A stretch of 64,000 nucleotides of DNA from Paenibacillus ihbetae. GTDB lineage: Bacteria; Bacillota; Bacilli; Paenibacillales; Paenibacillaceae. Position numbers and translations under genes: made by a program. The notes beneath the pieces are model-generated. The model was not told where the DNA came from. It made no database searches and saw only the letters and a list, made by a program, of their open reading frames with translations. Shown piece by piece: positions 55,565 to 64,000 of this stretch (position 1 is the stretch's first letter; every line of letters begins with the position of its first letter). The stretch is from NCBI RefSeq assembly GCF_002741055.1, contig NZ_CP016809.1, positions 4,876,501 through 4,940,500 on the forward strand, written 5' to 3'.

Positions 55565-56445
55565 ACGATCTCCTCCATTCTCTTCTCAGTCAGCGCGATG
55601 AATACCTCATCCATTTTCGGACTGTGGAGGCCAACCCGCGTTTCTGCCGGCAGCTGGCGCATCAGCTCCTGAAGCGCGCTTGCAACATCGCCTATCGAGC
55701 CGCTCGTTGGCATGCGATGAATGACTTCATCATCCGCGTTCCGCAGCTCCAATACCTCGCCCCCGACCCGGGATTTTAGCTCCTCCGGGCTGCCTTCCGC
55801 CACGATATGCCCTCCATCAAGCACCGCGATCCGGTCGGCAAGCTGATCGGCTTCCTCCAGATACTGCGTAGTCAGGACAATCGTGATCCCTTGGCGCTTC
55901 AGCTGCAGAATCATATCCCACAGCGACCGGCGGCTTCGGGTATCAAGCCCGGTCGTCGGTTCGTCCAGGAACAGAACGGGCTTTGGAACGACGAGGCTGA
56001 TCGCCAGATCCAGGCGTCTTTTCATGCCGCCCGAGAAGGTGCCTGCACGCTTGGATCGTGCCGGTGCCAGATCGAAGTATTCCAGGAGCTCTGCGCTTCG
56101 AATGCGGGATTCTGCGGCCGTGAGGCCGGACAGCCTGCAGATCATCCGCAGATTTTCTTCCGCGGTCAGCACTTCGTCCACGGCGGCGAATTGACCGGTC
56201 AGACTGATCGATTGCTGTACCTTCTCGCGCTCCCGGCTCACATCGTACCCGTTGATATGCAATGTCCCCGCATCAGGAGTGACCAAGGTTGACATGATGT
56301 TGACCAAGGTGGTTTTACCGGCTCCATTGGGACCGAGCAGGGCCAACACACTGCCTTCCGGCACTTTCAGATCGATTCCGTCCAGCACCTGCTGGCTGCC
56401 GAACCGTTTGTACAGACCTTGAATTTCTACGGCGTATTTTTGCAT
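55561..56445 (-). CDS. ABC drug exporter ATPase (DrrA-like)
   Basis: 294 residues. Walker A GPNGAGKTTLVNIM, Q-loop SLTGQFAAVDE, signature FSGGMKRRLDLAISLV, Walker B LFLDEPTTGLDTRSR. The C-terminal extension ends LHSPKMDEVFIALTEK, typical of daunorubicin-type exporters. ATG 56445 is chosen because AAGGAG precedes it by six bases. First gene of the exporter operon, controlled by the palindromic operator 20-36 bases upstream. Confidence 0.92.
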   Translation of the reverse strand: MQKYAVEIQGLYKRFGSQQVLDGIDLKVPEGSVLALLGPNGAGKTTLVNIMSTLVTPDAGTLHINGYDVSREREKVQQSISLTGQFAAVDEVLTAEENLRMICRLSGLTAAESRIRSAELLEYFDLAPARSKRAGTFSGGMKRRLDLAISLVVPKPVLFLDEPTTGLDTRSRRSLWDMILQLKRQGITIVLTTQYLEEADQLADRIAVLDGGHIVAEGSPEELKSRVGGEVLELRNADDEVIHRMPTSGSIGDVASALQELMRQLPAETRVGLHSPKMDEVFIALTEKRMEEIV

Positions 56446-56464
56446 GATCGACTCCTTCATTTAT

Positions 56465-56517
56465 TGTTTATTATATAAACAGTTTATTTGTTAATCAGTA
56501 TATTGTATAAACAGTTT
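56465..56517 (-). promoter_or_regulatory. TetR operator of the ABC exporter
   Basis: TGTTTATTATATAAACA at 56465-56481 matches the TetR gene's palindrome in its arms. TATAAACAGTTT occurs at 56474-56485 and again at 56506-56517, so a second half-site lies upstream. Confidence 0.72.
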
Positions 56518-56797
56518 TGTTGCAATATGAATTTTTTTTGCGAGAGGTTCTAAAGAGACAGGTTGTGAAAAAGGAGGAGGGCCAATGGAGCCTCGTGATT
56601 GACGAGAATATGCCGTTCGCCCTGAAATTAGAAGGGGCTTTTATACGGTTCATTCGGATAAGGTTCTGTATCCAGAAAATAACCGGCTTTGTTGGAAGGT
56701 CGAGTTAAGGGGAGGGACCGATAAAAGCAAAAAGCCACCGCAAGGATGCCATGTATGCATCCTGCGAAGGCTCTATCTTGCTTGCCTGTAGATGTAG
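56518..56797 (+). other. no supported gene; minus-strand terminator of the fucosidase
   Basis: A 63-codon frame at 56517-56708 lacks a ribosome binding site and known similarity. At 56728-56772 a hairpin (AGCC/GGCT and GGATGC/GCATCC) with T residues on the minus strand ends the fucosidase transcript. Confidence 0.6.
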
Positions 56798-58147
56798 TTA
56801 TGATCGGTCTGTCCCGTCCTCAAGCTCAAGCTCGATGACGGTATTGCGCTTGTCCGGGAGCGGGAAGGTGAAGTGCTCCGGACGGGCAAAGCTGACGAAT
56901 GCGTCCTCGGTGAATTCGGCTGCACTCCATGGGCGGCCGAGGAGCAGCTCGTAGCCGTCGGCGAGAAGCCGGGCTTTCTTGACCTTGCCTGCCAAGCCGA
57001 CGAGGTTGATCGGCCCGATCGGCTCCTCGAAGACGTGGGCATACAGCTTGCTGCCCTTCTGGGTATACCGTCCCCATTCCGGCTTTGGAAATTCGGCGGC
57101 CGCGCATCCGTAAATGCTGTCGCTGTTGCGGCTCATCCAATCGCCGATTTCGGCGAGCACATCAAGGCTTTCCTTCGGGATGGCGCCTTTGGCGTCCGGC
57201 CCGACGTTAAGCAGCATATTGCCGTTTTTGCTGACGCATTCCACCAGCTTGCGGATGATTGTGGTCGCCGATTTGTAGTTGCGGTCAGCGGCTGCATATC
57301 CCCAGTTGTTGTTCAGCGTAATGCATGCCTCCCAAGGAATGGGCGCGCCCGTCACATCGACGACGCCATGCGGAGGTATAATCTGCTCTGGGGAAGCGAA
57401 ATCTCCGCTGTATATGGACGGCTCGGTCGTGTAGATGCTGCCGCCGCTCTCGCCGCTGCCCTCCAGCCGGTTGTCAATCAGGATATGCGGCTGGAGCCCG
57501 CGGATCATCTTCATGAGCTCGGTAGCTCGCCATACTTCACCGCGCATGTTGTCATATGAGAAGTCGAACCACATAATATCCAGTTTGCCGTAGTCGGTCA
57601 GCAGCTCGCGAATTTGACCGTGCATGTAATCCAAATAGCGGTCAAAGTTGTTCGGATCCCGCTTGAAGGCTTCATTTGCTCTCATCGGATGAATCCGGTC
57701 TCCGAAAGCGGGGTAATCCTCATGATACCAATCGATCAGCGAGTAATAGAGCCCGACCTTGAGTCCTTCTTCCCGGAAAGCTTCCAGGAATTCTCTTACG
57801 AGATCCCGGCCGGCTTTGGTATTGGTTGCTTTATATTCTGTCAGCTTGCTGTCGAACAGGCAGAAGCCGTCATGGTGCTTCGCGGTAAGCACTGCATACT
57901 TCATGCCGGCTTTTTTGGCCGCTTTGGCCCATTCGCGAGGATTATAATCTACGGGGTCGAATTCATCGAAATAGGTCTGATACTGCTCGATGCTCATTTG
58001 TTCCGTGCTCCGGAGCCATTCGCCTCTAGCCGGGATCGAATAGAGTCCCCAATGGATAAACATGCCGAAGCGGTCGTTCTGGAACCAACGTACGCGTTCA
58101 TTTCGCTCGAGGATGACTTGATTTTGGGAAGCGGCAGTTGTCGTCAT
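56798..58147 (-). CDS. alpha-L-fucosidase, GH29
   Basis: 449 residues. N-terminal (beta/alpha)8 domain with FGMFIHWGLYSIPARGEW, YAVLTAKHHDGFCLFDS and the nucleophile Asp in LDIMWFDFSYDN near residue 195; C-terminal beta-sandwich ends in a short basic tail. No signal peptide, so it acts on imported fucosides. The lack of an obvious conserved acid/base is normal for GH29. Divergent from an AraC regulator 119 bases away, which likely controls it. Confidence 0.92.
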   Translation of the reverse strand: MTTTAASQNQVILERNERVRWFQNDRFGMFIHWGLYSIPARGEWLRSTEQMSIEQYQTYFDEFDPVDYNPREWAKAAKKAGMKYAVLTAKHHDGFCLFDSKLTEYKATNTKAGRDLVREFLEAFREEGLKVGLYYSLIDWYHEDYPAFGDRIHPMRANEAFKRDPNNFDRYLDYMHGQIRELLTDYGKLDIMWFDFSYDNMRGEVWRATELMKMIRGLQPHILIDNRLEGSGESGGSIYTTEPSIYSGDFASPEQIIPPHGVVDVTGAPIPWEACITLNNNWGYAAADRNYKSATTIIRKLVECVSKNGNMLLNVGPDAKGAIPKESLDVLAEIGDWMSRNSDSIYGCAAAEFPKPEWGRYTQKGSKLYAHVFEEPIGPINLVGLAGKVKKARLLADGYELLLGRPWSAAEFTEDAFVSFARPEHFTFPLPDKRNTVIELELEDGTDRS

Positions 58148-58266
58148 AGGATCAACCTTTCGGTACTAGGATTTGTCGGGTTTGATTTTAACAAGAATAT
58201 GTTAGTATGAATAGATAATTACTTAACTCTGACGGGTATTATAATAACTTTGAAGGAACAGGGAAG

Positions 58267-59094
58267 ATGAAGAGTGAACGAAGCGAGCAAGAAGCGATTC
58301 AGCAGATGCTCCTAAACATGCAGGTTCAAATTCTGGAAGCGAAGAAGACGCAATGCTGGCTGGAGTGGAGAGAGCTGGATTACACCGTGTCCTATAATAA
58401 GCTCTATTTCATTCTCGAAGGGGAGGGCTGGGTGAAAATCGGAGAGGAGGAGCTGTATCCGAAGCCCGGCCAATTGATTCTGATGCCTGCCCGGACGAAG
58501 CAATCCTATTCCACCATAAGCGATCGGCCGTTTCTGAAATACTGGTGTCATTTCTCGGCAGCCGTAGGCGATGCGGATGTGTTCTCTTGGCTGGATGTTC
58601 CAAGATGCTACGATCTGGACCAGCCGCTGGAGATGTCGCATTTGTTTCAGGAGCTGGTGAATGCCCATCATACCGATACGGCTGCCGCCCGCTTGAAGGA
58701 GAAATCCGTTATGCTGGATATTCTCTCCAGAGTGCTGGCCTATCAGGAGCCGCAGATTCATTCGCACCGGACGGGAGACATGGACCGTCTCAACAAGGTG
58801 CAGCAGTATGTTAAAGATCATCTGCACGAGGAGATCACGCTGGAACAGATGGCGGGAACCCTGCATTTGCATCCGAATTACTTTATTAAATACTTCAAGC
58901 GCCACTTCGGAATCACGCCTCAAAAATATTTAAGCGTTAAACGGATGGAGCGCGCTAAGCTGCTGCTGCGGACAACAAGCCTCAGCATCAAGGAAATCGC
59001 CGATGCGACCGGCTTCGAGTCGGCAAATTATTTTTCGAAAACATTCCGTAAAGAGGTGGGCTACAGCCCATCGGAGTACAGAAACAACATCTGA
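58267..59094 (+). CDS. AraC family regulator with cupin sensor
   Basis: 275 residues. N-terminal sugar-binding cupin-like domain (YNKLYFILEGEGWVKIGEEELYPKPGQLILMPA) and a C-terminal double helix-turn-helix (ITLEQMAGTLHLHPNYFIKYFKRHFG; LSIKEIADATGFESANYFSKTFRKEVGYSPSEYR). It is the probable activator of the divergent fucosidase gene. ATG 58267 follows GAAGGAACAGGGA. Confidence 0.9.
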   Translation: MKSERSEQEAIQQMLLNMQVQILEAKKTQCWLEWRELDYTVSYNKLYFILEGEGWVKIGEEELYPKPGQLILMPARTKQSYSTISDRPFLKYWCHFSAAVGDADVFSWLDVPRCYDLDQPLEMSHLFQELVNAHHTDTAAARLKEKSVMLDILSRVLAYQEPQIHSHRTGDMDRLNKVQQYVKDHLHEEITLEQMAGTLHLHPNYFIKYFKRHFGITPQKYLSVKRMERAKLLLRTTSLSIKEIADATGFESANYFSKTFRKEVGYSPSEYRNNI

Positions 59095-59144
59095 GGCCCA
59101 TGGCAGGGCAGCGATAACGGACGCCTCCCGGGCGGCAATGCAAA

Positions 59145-59183
59145 CAAGGTCAGTCGGAACGTTTACCGAATGACCTTGTTTTT
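59145..59183 (+). terminator. terminator after the AraC gene
   Basis: CAAGGTCA...TCGG pairs with CCGA...TGACCTTG, followed by TTTTT. Confidence 0.82.
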
Positions 59184-59211
59184 ATGTAACGTCCATTGGG
59201 TTATGCGGAGC

Positions 59212-59514
59212 CTACAGCCCTTTGCCGCCAAGCGGTTGTAGCCTCAGGGGCTCCGCGCCGGCGATCAGCTTGCGGCCGCGCTGCAGGAGCTCCGATGTAT
59301 CCGCACCTTGCAGGGAAGCGGCATGCGCCTCGGCGCTGCTCCACAATTCCGTGACCCATACCGCATTCGGATCGCTGTCCGAAACGTTGACGATGTACAG
59401 CTCGCAGTCCGCATTATCGCTCAGCATGTCCGCTGCCTCAAGCAAAATGCCTGCCAGCTCGTCGCGCTTGCCCGGATGGGCAATTAATTTTCCGTACATG
59501 GCGAATTTCTCCAT
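59212..59514 (-). CDS. antibiotic-biosynthesis-monooxygenase-fold protein (YgiN-like)
   Basis: 100 residues of the dimeric alpha/beta barrel ABM fold (MYGKLIAHPGKRDELAGILLEAAD; CELYIVNVSDSDPNAVWVTELWSSAEAHAASL). Members are quinol or other cofactor-free monooxygenases; the activity here is not known. ATG 59514 is chosen after GAGGAG by eight bases. It follows the WYL regulator by 5 bases, so it is in its operon. Confidence 0.8.
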   Translation of the reverse strand: MEKFAMYGKLIAHPGKRDELAGILLEAADMLSDNADCELYIVNVSDSDPNAVWVTELWSSAEAHAASLQGADTSELLQRGRKLIAGAEPLRLQPLGGKGL

Positions 59515-59519
59515 GGGTA

Positions 59520-60512
59520 TCACTCCTCGTTTGTCTTCATTTCAGTCAACAATGCCTCGTAATGCCGGGCCATGCCGCCCGCAATCTCCGACAGCCGCAT
59601 GACCAGAGACCTCGGCTCGAGAACGGTCAGGGCTTTGCCATAAGGGAGCAGGAAGTAGGGGACATACGACATAAGGGAATCGGCGGCCAGCCGGAAATGT
59701 GCTTCTTCAGGCAGGCGCTTGACCAGGGTGTGCCCGAACAGCCAGTGCTGGCACAACTCGTTCAGCGTAAACTCATGGCCCCGGATGATGACGTATTCCA
59801 AGTTTTCCGCATTGCCGGTATCCGGAACCAAACCGCCGAGCAGTACATCCTTGGCCGAGAAGTTATCCGGCCGCTCAAAACGATGATCGGTCAGCTCCAG
59901 GCTGGACATGCGGTCGACGCGAAAGCTTCGCACCTCCTGGCGTAATCGGCAAAAACCGGCGGCATACCAGTGGCCCTTCCAATGGACGATGCTGTACGGG
60001 TCGAATTCCCGGACAGAGGCGTCTTGCCCCCTCCCCTTGGAGTACGTCATCTTCAGCGTGATGCCATGAGCCGACGCATTCTCCAGCGTTTGGAGCAGCG
60101 ACCGGATCTCTTGGCTGACAGGTGGCTGAAGGACAGAGATGCCGCCGCCGTGCAGCTCGATCTGATGAAGCTGCTCCTCGTTCGTATATCGCTTCAGCTT
60201 ATGGATGGCCCGCTCCAGGGCTTCCGTAAACGGATAACCCGCTTCTCTTGCGAAAATGGAGGCATGCACGAGCGCTTTCTGCTCGTCCGCATCGAACATG
60301 AGCGGGGATTCGGCAAAGGCCCCGAGCAGCCGGTAGCCCCCGTTCGGTCCCGAATCCGCAATGATCGGCGCTCCACTGGCGCATAGGGAATCGATGCAGC
60401 GATAGACCGTGCGGATATGAATTTCCAGCTCGTCGGCGATTTGCTGAGCCGTTATTTTTCTGCCCGATCGAAGCATCCACAGGATGGACAGCATATTATC
60501 GGCTTTAGCCAT
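59520..60512 (-). CDS. YafY-type regulator (HTH-11 plus WYL)
   Basis: 330 residues. N-terminal winged helix (LSILWMLRSGRKITAQQIADELEIHIRTVYRCIDSLCASGAPI) and a WYL domain (SIVHWKGHWYAAGFCRLRQEVRSFRVDRM). The WYL domain binds ligands, often nucleic acids or nucleotides. ATG 60512 after AAAGGGG is preferred. It probably controls itself and the adjoining monooxygenase-fold gene. Confidence 0.87.
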   Translation of the reverse strand: MAKADNMLSILWMLRSGRKITAQQIADELEIHIRTVYRCIDSLCASGAPIIADSGPNGGYRLLGAFAESPLMFDADEQKALVHASIFAREAGYPFTEALERAIHKLKRYTNEEQLHQIELHGGGISVLQPPVSQEIRSLLQTLENASAHGITLKMTYSKGRGQDASVREFDPYSIVHWKGHWYAAGFCRLRQEVRSFRVDRMSSLELTDHRFERPDNFSAKDVLLGGLVPDTGNAENLEYVIIRGHEFTLNELCQHWLFGHTLVKRLPEEAHFRLAADSLMSYVPYFLLPYGKALTVLEPRSLVMRLSEIAGGMARHYEALLTEMKTNEE

Positions 60513-60690
60513 CGGTGTACAGCCCCTTTCGCGAATCATGCCGGAACCCAGGAGGCGCTATTTGGTTTCCGATCCATTGGGGGGAATGCCGTCCGAGCTG
60601 CAATAACTCCGAATTCATGCCATGAAAGGCCTTTTTGCTTCGGTTGCAACATGCTGAACAGCGCTCCCGCACGTATCGATTGTATCGCCT

Positions 60691-61185
60691 TTAGACGAGC
60701 GGGTCCATGCCCTTGTCGATCCAGGTATCATAGGTTGGGCCGTAGAGCTCCGGAATCCGGATGCCGGCCTGCCGCATAAGCACGGTCATCTGTCCGCGGT
60801 GATGGGCTTGATGGACGATGAGGAATTGCAATGACTCTCCGTTTCTCCAGGCCTCTCCAGCGATATCATGAGACACGTAAAGATCCTTCTCCGTCCATTG
60901 AGACTTCACGGCGTCGGTAAATGCCCGGCTAACCCCGCGGTAGCTGTCCAGAATGACGCTCGCGGAATCCGGAATTTTCTGCTCCCGCGACGGACCTTCA
61001 AAACTCAAACCGAGCATGCTCATATACTGGATCGACATGACCAGATGCCAGGCGAGCTGTCCCAACGAACGGTGCTGCTCCGTAATGGACTGCTTCAGCG
61101 ATGCATCGGTCAAAGCGTTCATTACCCGCTCGGTGATTTGAACCTCTTTGTTCCATTGTTCGCAAAAATCCTCGATATTCAACAT
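60691..61185 (-). CDS. DinB family protein
   Basis: 164 residues, four-helix bundle. The three metal-binding His are visible: LAWHLV near residue 47, and VHQAHHRGQM near 129-133. DinB-like proteins are metal-dependent thiol transferases or hydrolases (bacillithiol-related in some cases); no exact role can be given. Single gene. Confidence 0.85.
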   Translation of the reverse strand: MLNIEDFCEQWNKEVQITERVMNALTDASLKQSITEQHRSLGQLAWHLVMSIQYMSMLGLSFEGPSREQKIPDSASVILDSYRGVSRAFTDAVKSQWTEKDLYVSHDIAGEAWRNGESLQFLIVHQAHHRGQMTVLMRQAGIRIPELYGPTYDTWIDKGMDPLV

Positions 61186-61321
61186 CTGACTAACCTCGCT
61201 TTTTCTTTAAGTGTCTATCCATAGGGCAAGTATATTCCCGAATCCCTGACAGTTACGGTCAGTGATATTTAGGTTGCATTTGCATCTTGGCAATCTGGAA
61301 GAATTTCGGCGGGAGGATGCG

Positions 61322-61330
61322 TGCTATAAT
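61322..61330 (+). promoter_or_regulatory. extended -10 promoter
   Basis: TGCTATAAT: TATAAT at 61325-61330 with the TGn extension and no good -35, 31 bases before the glyoxalase-fold gene. Confidence 0.5.
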
Positions 61331-61360
61331 AACTTCAAAAAAGCGGGAGGGACAAACGCC

Positions 61361-61723
61361 ATGTCACAAGCAGATATTCAATTTACGGGCGGCAACAATA
61401 TTGCGCTGAAAATTCCGAAATACAAATACGAGGAAACCGTGAGGTTTTACCGGGACGTTTTGAAGCTTCCGTATTTGGGGTTCAGGGACGATGCCCACTC
61501 GTTTCGCCTGGGGCCGAACACGCTTTGGCTCGATTGCAAGGACTCCTATCCTCAGAACGATGTATGGCTGGAAGTGCAAACGAATAACCCGGGTCTGGCG
61601 GGGGAATATTTGCGGGAGCAGGGCGTTGATCGGCGGGATGAAGTGGAAATTTACGAAAACTCGAAAGGGTTTTGGATCTCGGACCCGTGCGGGACGATTC
61701 TTCGGGTAAATCCGGAACCATAG
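61361..61723 (+). CDS. glyoxalase/VOC-fold protein
   Basis: 120 residues (IALKIPKYKYEETVRFYRDVLKLPYLGF; GFWISDPCGTILRVNPEP at the end). GGGAGGGA precedes ATG 61361; the longer frame from 61262 runs across the promoter. Enzymatic role unknown. Confidence 0.82.
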   Translation: MSQADIQFTGGNNIALKIPKYKYEETVRFYRDVLKLPYLGFRDDAHSFRLGPNTLWLDCKDSYPQNDVWLEVQTNNPGLAGEYLREQGVDRRDEVEIYENSKGFWISDPCGTILRVNPEP

Positions 61724-61771
61724 GATGGTAGCATAGACAGCGGGGGATTCCGAAAAAAGCAATAAAAAGCA

Positions 61772-61810
61772 AAGCGGTCCCCGGCCTTCCGCTAGGCTGC
61801 GGGACCGCTT
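61772..61810. terminator. terminator between convergent genes
   Basis: AAGCGGTCCC/GGGACCGCTT arms with an inner hairpin; T residues follow on the minus strand, so it mainly ends the dehydrogenase gene. Confidence 0.75.
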
Positions 61811-61840
61811 AGCTTAAACAATGGGATTAGCAGATGAGGG

Positions 61841-62980
61841 TTAAGGCTTCAGTACCACCTTGGTGCATTCGTCCTCATGCTCATGGAAAATCCGGTAGGC
61901 TTCGCTGGCTTGCTCAAGCGGCAGGCGGTGGGAGATAATCTCGGTCGGATCGATCTCCCCGGCCGTGATTTTCTTGAACAGCTCCGGCATGTAATGGATG
62001 ACGGGCGCTTGCCCCATCGTGAGCGTGATGTTTCGTTCAAAAATATGCCCCAGCGGAAACATATTGTACAAAGAGCCATATACGCCGGTAAGCTGGATGG
62101 TGCCGAATTTCCGGACCGCCTCGATGGCAATGTCGACCGCGCTCAGCGTGCCGCCCTGGAGCTTCAGCTTTTGGCCGATGGCCTCCATCGCCGTTTTCTT
62201 GCCGTCCATGCCGACGCAATCAATGACGATATCGGAACCGCCTTTCGTGATTTCGCGAATGTACAAGCCCATATCATCGTAGTCCTCGAAATTATAGACT
62301 TCAGCCTGGTTCATCCTTCTTGCCTTCTCCAGGCGATACGGCACTCTGTCGATGGCAATGACTCGTTTTGCCCCTTTCAACCAGGCGAACTTCTGGACCA
62401 TCAGTCCGACCGGCCCGCAGCCCAGCACCGTTACCGTATCGCCATGCTTGACGCCGGCATTTTCGACGCTCCAGTAGGCGGTGGGCAGCACATCGGAGAG
62501 GAGGAGCAGCGCCTCATCCTCAAGCTCGCACGATTCCGGAATGACCAGAGGCATGAAGTTGCCGTAAGGCACCCGCAAATACTCGGCTTGACCGCCGGGA
62601 TAATTCCCGTAACGGGCAGTGAAGCCGAGATATCCGCCGGAATGGACATCCGGATTGCGGTTGGAGCTGTCGCATTGACTCTCCATATCGTGACTGCAGT
62701 AATAGCAGTGTCCGCACGATACGTTGAACGGAATCACGACCCGGTCTCCTTTTTTCACGCGGGTCACGTTGGAGCCGACTTCCTCCACGATCCCCATGGG
62801 CTCATGCCCGATGACATAATCCTTCGCCGCCGGCATACCCCCTAGATAAATATGAAGATCCGAGCCGCAAATCGCCGTTGATGTAATTCGAACGATGATA
62901 TCGTCCTCGGTTTGGATCGACGGAGCCTCCACCTGCTTCACTTGAATGTCCTTGGCTCCCTGAAACGTAACTGCTCTCAT
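61841..62980 (-). CDS. zinc-dependent alcohol dehydrogenase (formaldehyde/glutathione-independent type)
   Basis: 379 residues of the medium-chain family. Catalytic zinc ligands Cys-Asp in AICGSDLHIY, His-Glu in VIGHEPMGIV; structural zinc Cys cluster CGHCYYCSHDMESQC; cofactor motif VTVLGCGPVGLMVQKFA. The GNYPGGQAEYLRVPYGN stretch is like glutathione-independent formaldehyde dehydrogenases and threonine dehydrogenase-like enzymes. ATG 62980 follows AGGAGGGA; the TTG one codon upstream is less likely. Substrate unproven. Confidence 0.87.
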   Translation of the reverse strand: MRAVTFQGAKDIQVKQVEAPSIQTEDDIIVRITSTAICGSDLHIYLGGMPAAKDYVIGHEPMGIVEEVGSNVTRVKKGDRVVIPFNVSCGHCYYCSHDMESQCDSSNRNPDVHSGGYLGFTARYGNYPGGQAEYLRVPYGNFMPLVIPESCELEDEALLLLSDVLPTAYWSVENAGVKHGDTVTVLGCGPVGLMVQKFAWLKGAKRVIAIDRVPYRLEKARRMNQAEVYNFEDYDDMGLYIREITKGGSDIVIDCVGMDGKKTAMEAIGQKLKLQGGTLSAVDIAIEAVRKFGTIQLTGVYGSLYNMFPLGHIFERNITLTMGQAPVIHYMPELFKKITAGEIDPTEIISHRLPLEQASEAYRIFHEHEDECTKVVLKP

Positions 62981-63361
62981 CAAGAATCCCTCCTAAACAA
63001 AGATGCACTCGGAATTCTAATACCCGATATGTACATATAGAAACGAACTGCCAAGTCGTCAGGAGATTTATTATGAATCTGCCTTTGGCCATTATCATGC
63101 CCCTGCATGATTGTTCCATACGTGTAAACACATGGGGGCCTGCACGTTCCTGTCAATGGAGATGCTGTTTTCGCATGCGATCGGCATGGGGACAGACCAG
63201 ACAAATCCCCGTACTGGAATTAAGGACGCATCGGTTTGTAAAAAGCGGGAACAAACAAAAACACGGATGCCCCGGTGGGACAATCCGTGCTCTTTATGCG
63301 CTCGTTCATATTTGTGAACTGTATAGGAAGTTGGCAAAGGGCTGGCAAGCATGGTGCACAA
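62981..63361 (-). other. intergenic region; terminator of the dipeptidase gene
   Basis: A minus-strand terminator lies at 63253-63289: CACGGAT/ATCCGTG arms with a T-rich tail. The rest of this stretch contains the promoter of the zinc dehydrogenase and no convincing gene. Confidence 0.65.
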
Positions 63362-64000
63362 TTAGACCAGCTTCATATACTCCACGATCGTCAGCAAGCC
63401 TTTATCGAAATTTTCCAAATTAAAATGTTCATTCGGCGCATGCAGATTTTCATCCGGCAAGCCAAAGCCCATCATCACGGCAGGGGCGTTCAGCGTGCTG
63501 GACAGCTTCTCCACGATCGGAATCGATCCTCCGTCTTTCGTAAACAGCGCACGCGTGCCGTAGACGTTCTCGAAGGCGTCTGCGGCTTTCTGCAGCATCG
63601 GATGGGACGGATCGATGTTGAAGGCGAATGCCTTTTCCTTCGGCTTGAAGGCGATCTTGGCGCCGACCGGGGTGTGGGCATGCAGATGCTTCTCGATCGC
63701 ATCGAGAACAGCCTGCGGATCCTGGTTGGCCACCAGACGGCAGGTGATTTTCGCATGGGCTTCCCTCGGAATGACCGTCTTGCTGCCTTCGCCCTGGAAT
63801 CCGCCATATACCCCGTTCAGCTCAAGCGTTGGGCGCGCGCCGACGCGTTCCACGAAGGAGAAGCCTTCTTCGCCGTAGAGGGAATCCAGCCCGAGATCCT
63901 TCTGGAGCTTCTCTTCGTCAAACTCCTGCTTGGCGAATTCCTCGCGCATTTCAGGGGAAAGCTCGAGCACGCCGTCGTAAAAGCCGTCAACCGCGACGCG
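63362..64000 (-). CDS. M20-family dipeptidase, C-terminal part
   Basis: The minus-strand frame is open to the window end, so about 212 residues of the C-terminal half are seen. The dimerisation domain (GSKTVIPREAHAKITCRLVANQDPQAVLDAIEKHL) and the end HAPNEHFNLENFDKGLLTIVEYM with the metal-binding His region are typical of M20 dipeptidases. The N-terminal catalytic metal site is outside the window. A terminator follows its stop. Confidence 0.88.
   Translation of the reverse strand, partial: RVAVDGFYDGVLELSPEMREEFAKQEFDEEKLQKDLGLDSLYGEEGFSFVERVGARPTLELNGVYGGFQGEGSKTVIPREAHAKITCRLVANQDPQAVLDAIEKHLHAHTPVGAKIAFKPKEKAFAFNIDPSHPMLQKAADAFENVYGTRALFTKDGGSIPIVEKLSSTLNAPAVMMGFGLPDENLHAPNEHFNLENFDKGLLTIVEYMKLV

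Noticed and set aside
56517..56708. 63-codon frame between exporter and fucosidase
   Set aside because: No ribosome binding site, starts inside the operator region, and no recognisable family; kept only as a note.

Overview
The window reads as a chromosomal segment of a spore-forming, plant- or soil-associated Firmicute, most likely Paenibacillus. This rests on moderately GC-rich coding sequence with strong AGGAGG-type ribosome binding sites and frequent GTG/TTG starts, two T-box leaders, a GerA-type spore-germinant receptor operon, CcpA-like cre sites, a YesN/YesM two-component pair, and three carbohydrate ABC uptake systems that lack their own ATPase gene. The genus is inferred from protein resemblance and layout; no 16S or other marker gene is present.

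Layout. 1-6.1 kb: a polysaccharide-processing operon (DUF4091 protein, large secreted heparinase II/III-like lyase, GH109-like NAD-dependent glycosidase). 6.1-9.6 kb: two amino-acid genes, each behind a T-box, namely a chorismate mutase/DAHP synthase with a Phe specifier and a leuA with a Leu specifier that carries a one-base frameshift. 9.6-14.7 kb: two MFS exporters, an SDR, a TetR and an ArsR regulator, with readable operators. 14.8-21.5 kb: LacI regulator, Lpl-type sugar uptake system and a Gfo/Idh/MocA oxidoreductase. 21.5-22.2 kb: a gene-free block of short tandem repeats followed by a chain of hairpins ending in a terminator. 22.2-26.5 kb: germinant receptor operon in the order A-C-D-B. 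26.8-35.4 kb: HelD-like helicase, a heterodimeric ABC exporter pair, an ankyrin lipoprotein and a cytosine-deaminase-like amidohydrolase. 35.5-44.3 kb: YesM/YesN pair divergent from an ABC sugar importer plus GH42 beta-galactosidase. 44.4-46.5 kb: G1-type peptidase, an hslO (Hsp33) remnant and an endonuclease/exonuclease/phosphatase-family protein. 46.8-52.7 kb: a further ABC sugar importer convergent with an alpha-glucosidase and glucose 1-dehydrogenase pair. 53-56.5 kb: glyoxalase-fold protein, TetR regulator and a drug-type ABC exporter sharing one operator sequence. 56.8-64 kb: GH29 alpha-L-fucosidase divergent from an AraC regulator, a monooxygenase-fold protein, a WYL regulator, DinB, a glyoxalase-fold protein, a zinc alcohol dehydrogenase and the end of an M20 dipeptidase.

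The unifying theme is scavenging of plant or microbial glycans: extracellular lyase, glycosidases (GH109, GH42, GH13, GH29), three lipoprotein-dependent importers and dedicated regulators. cre-like sites stand in front of all three importers. The rest is stress and efflux genes with local autoregulation, plus housekeeping biosynthesis.

I do not see a clear novel defence, CRISPR or mobile system. The least explained sequence is the repeat and hairpin block at 21.5-22.2 kb. The best testable regulatory finds are three matched operators of the ArsR-MFS pair and one palindrome shared by a TetR gene and an ABC exporter about 3 kb away. Three one-base lesions at homopolymers (leuA, the first ABC exporter gene, the hslO remnant) could be real decay or sequencing error.
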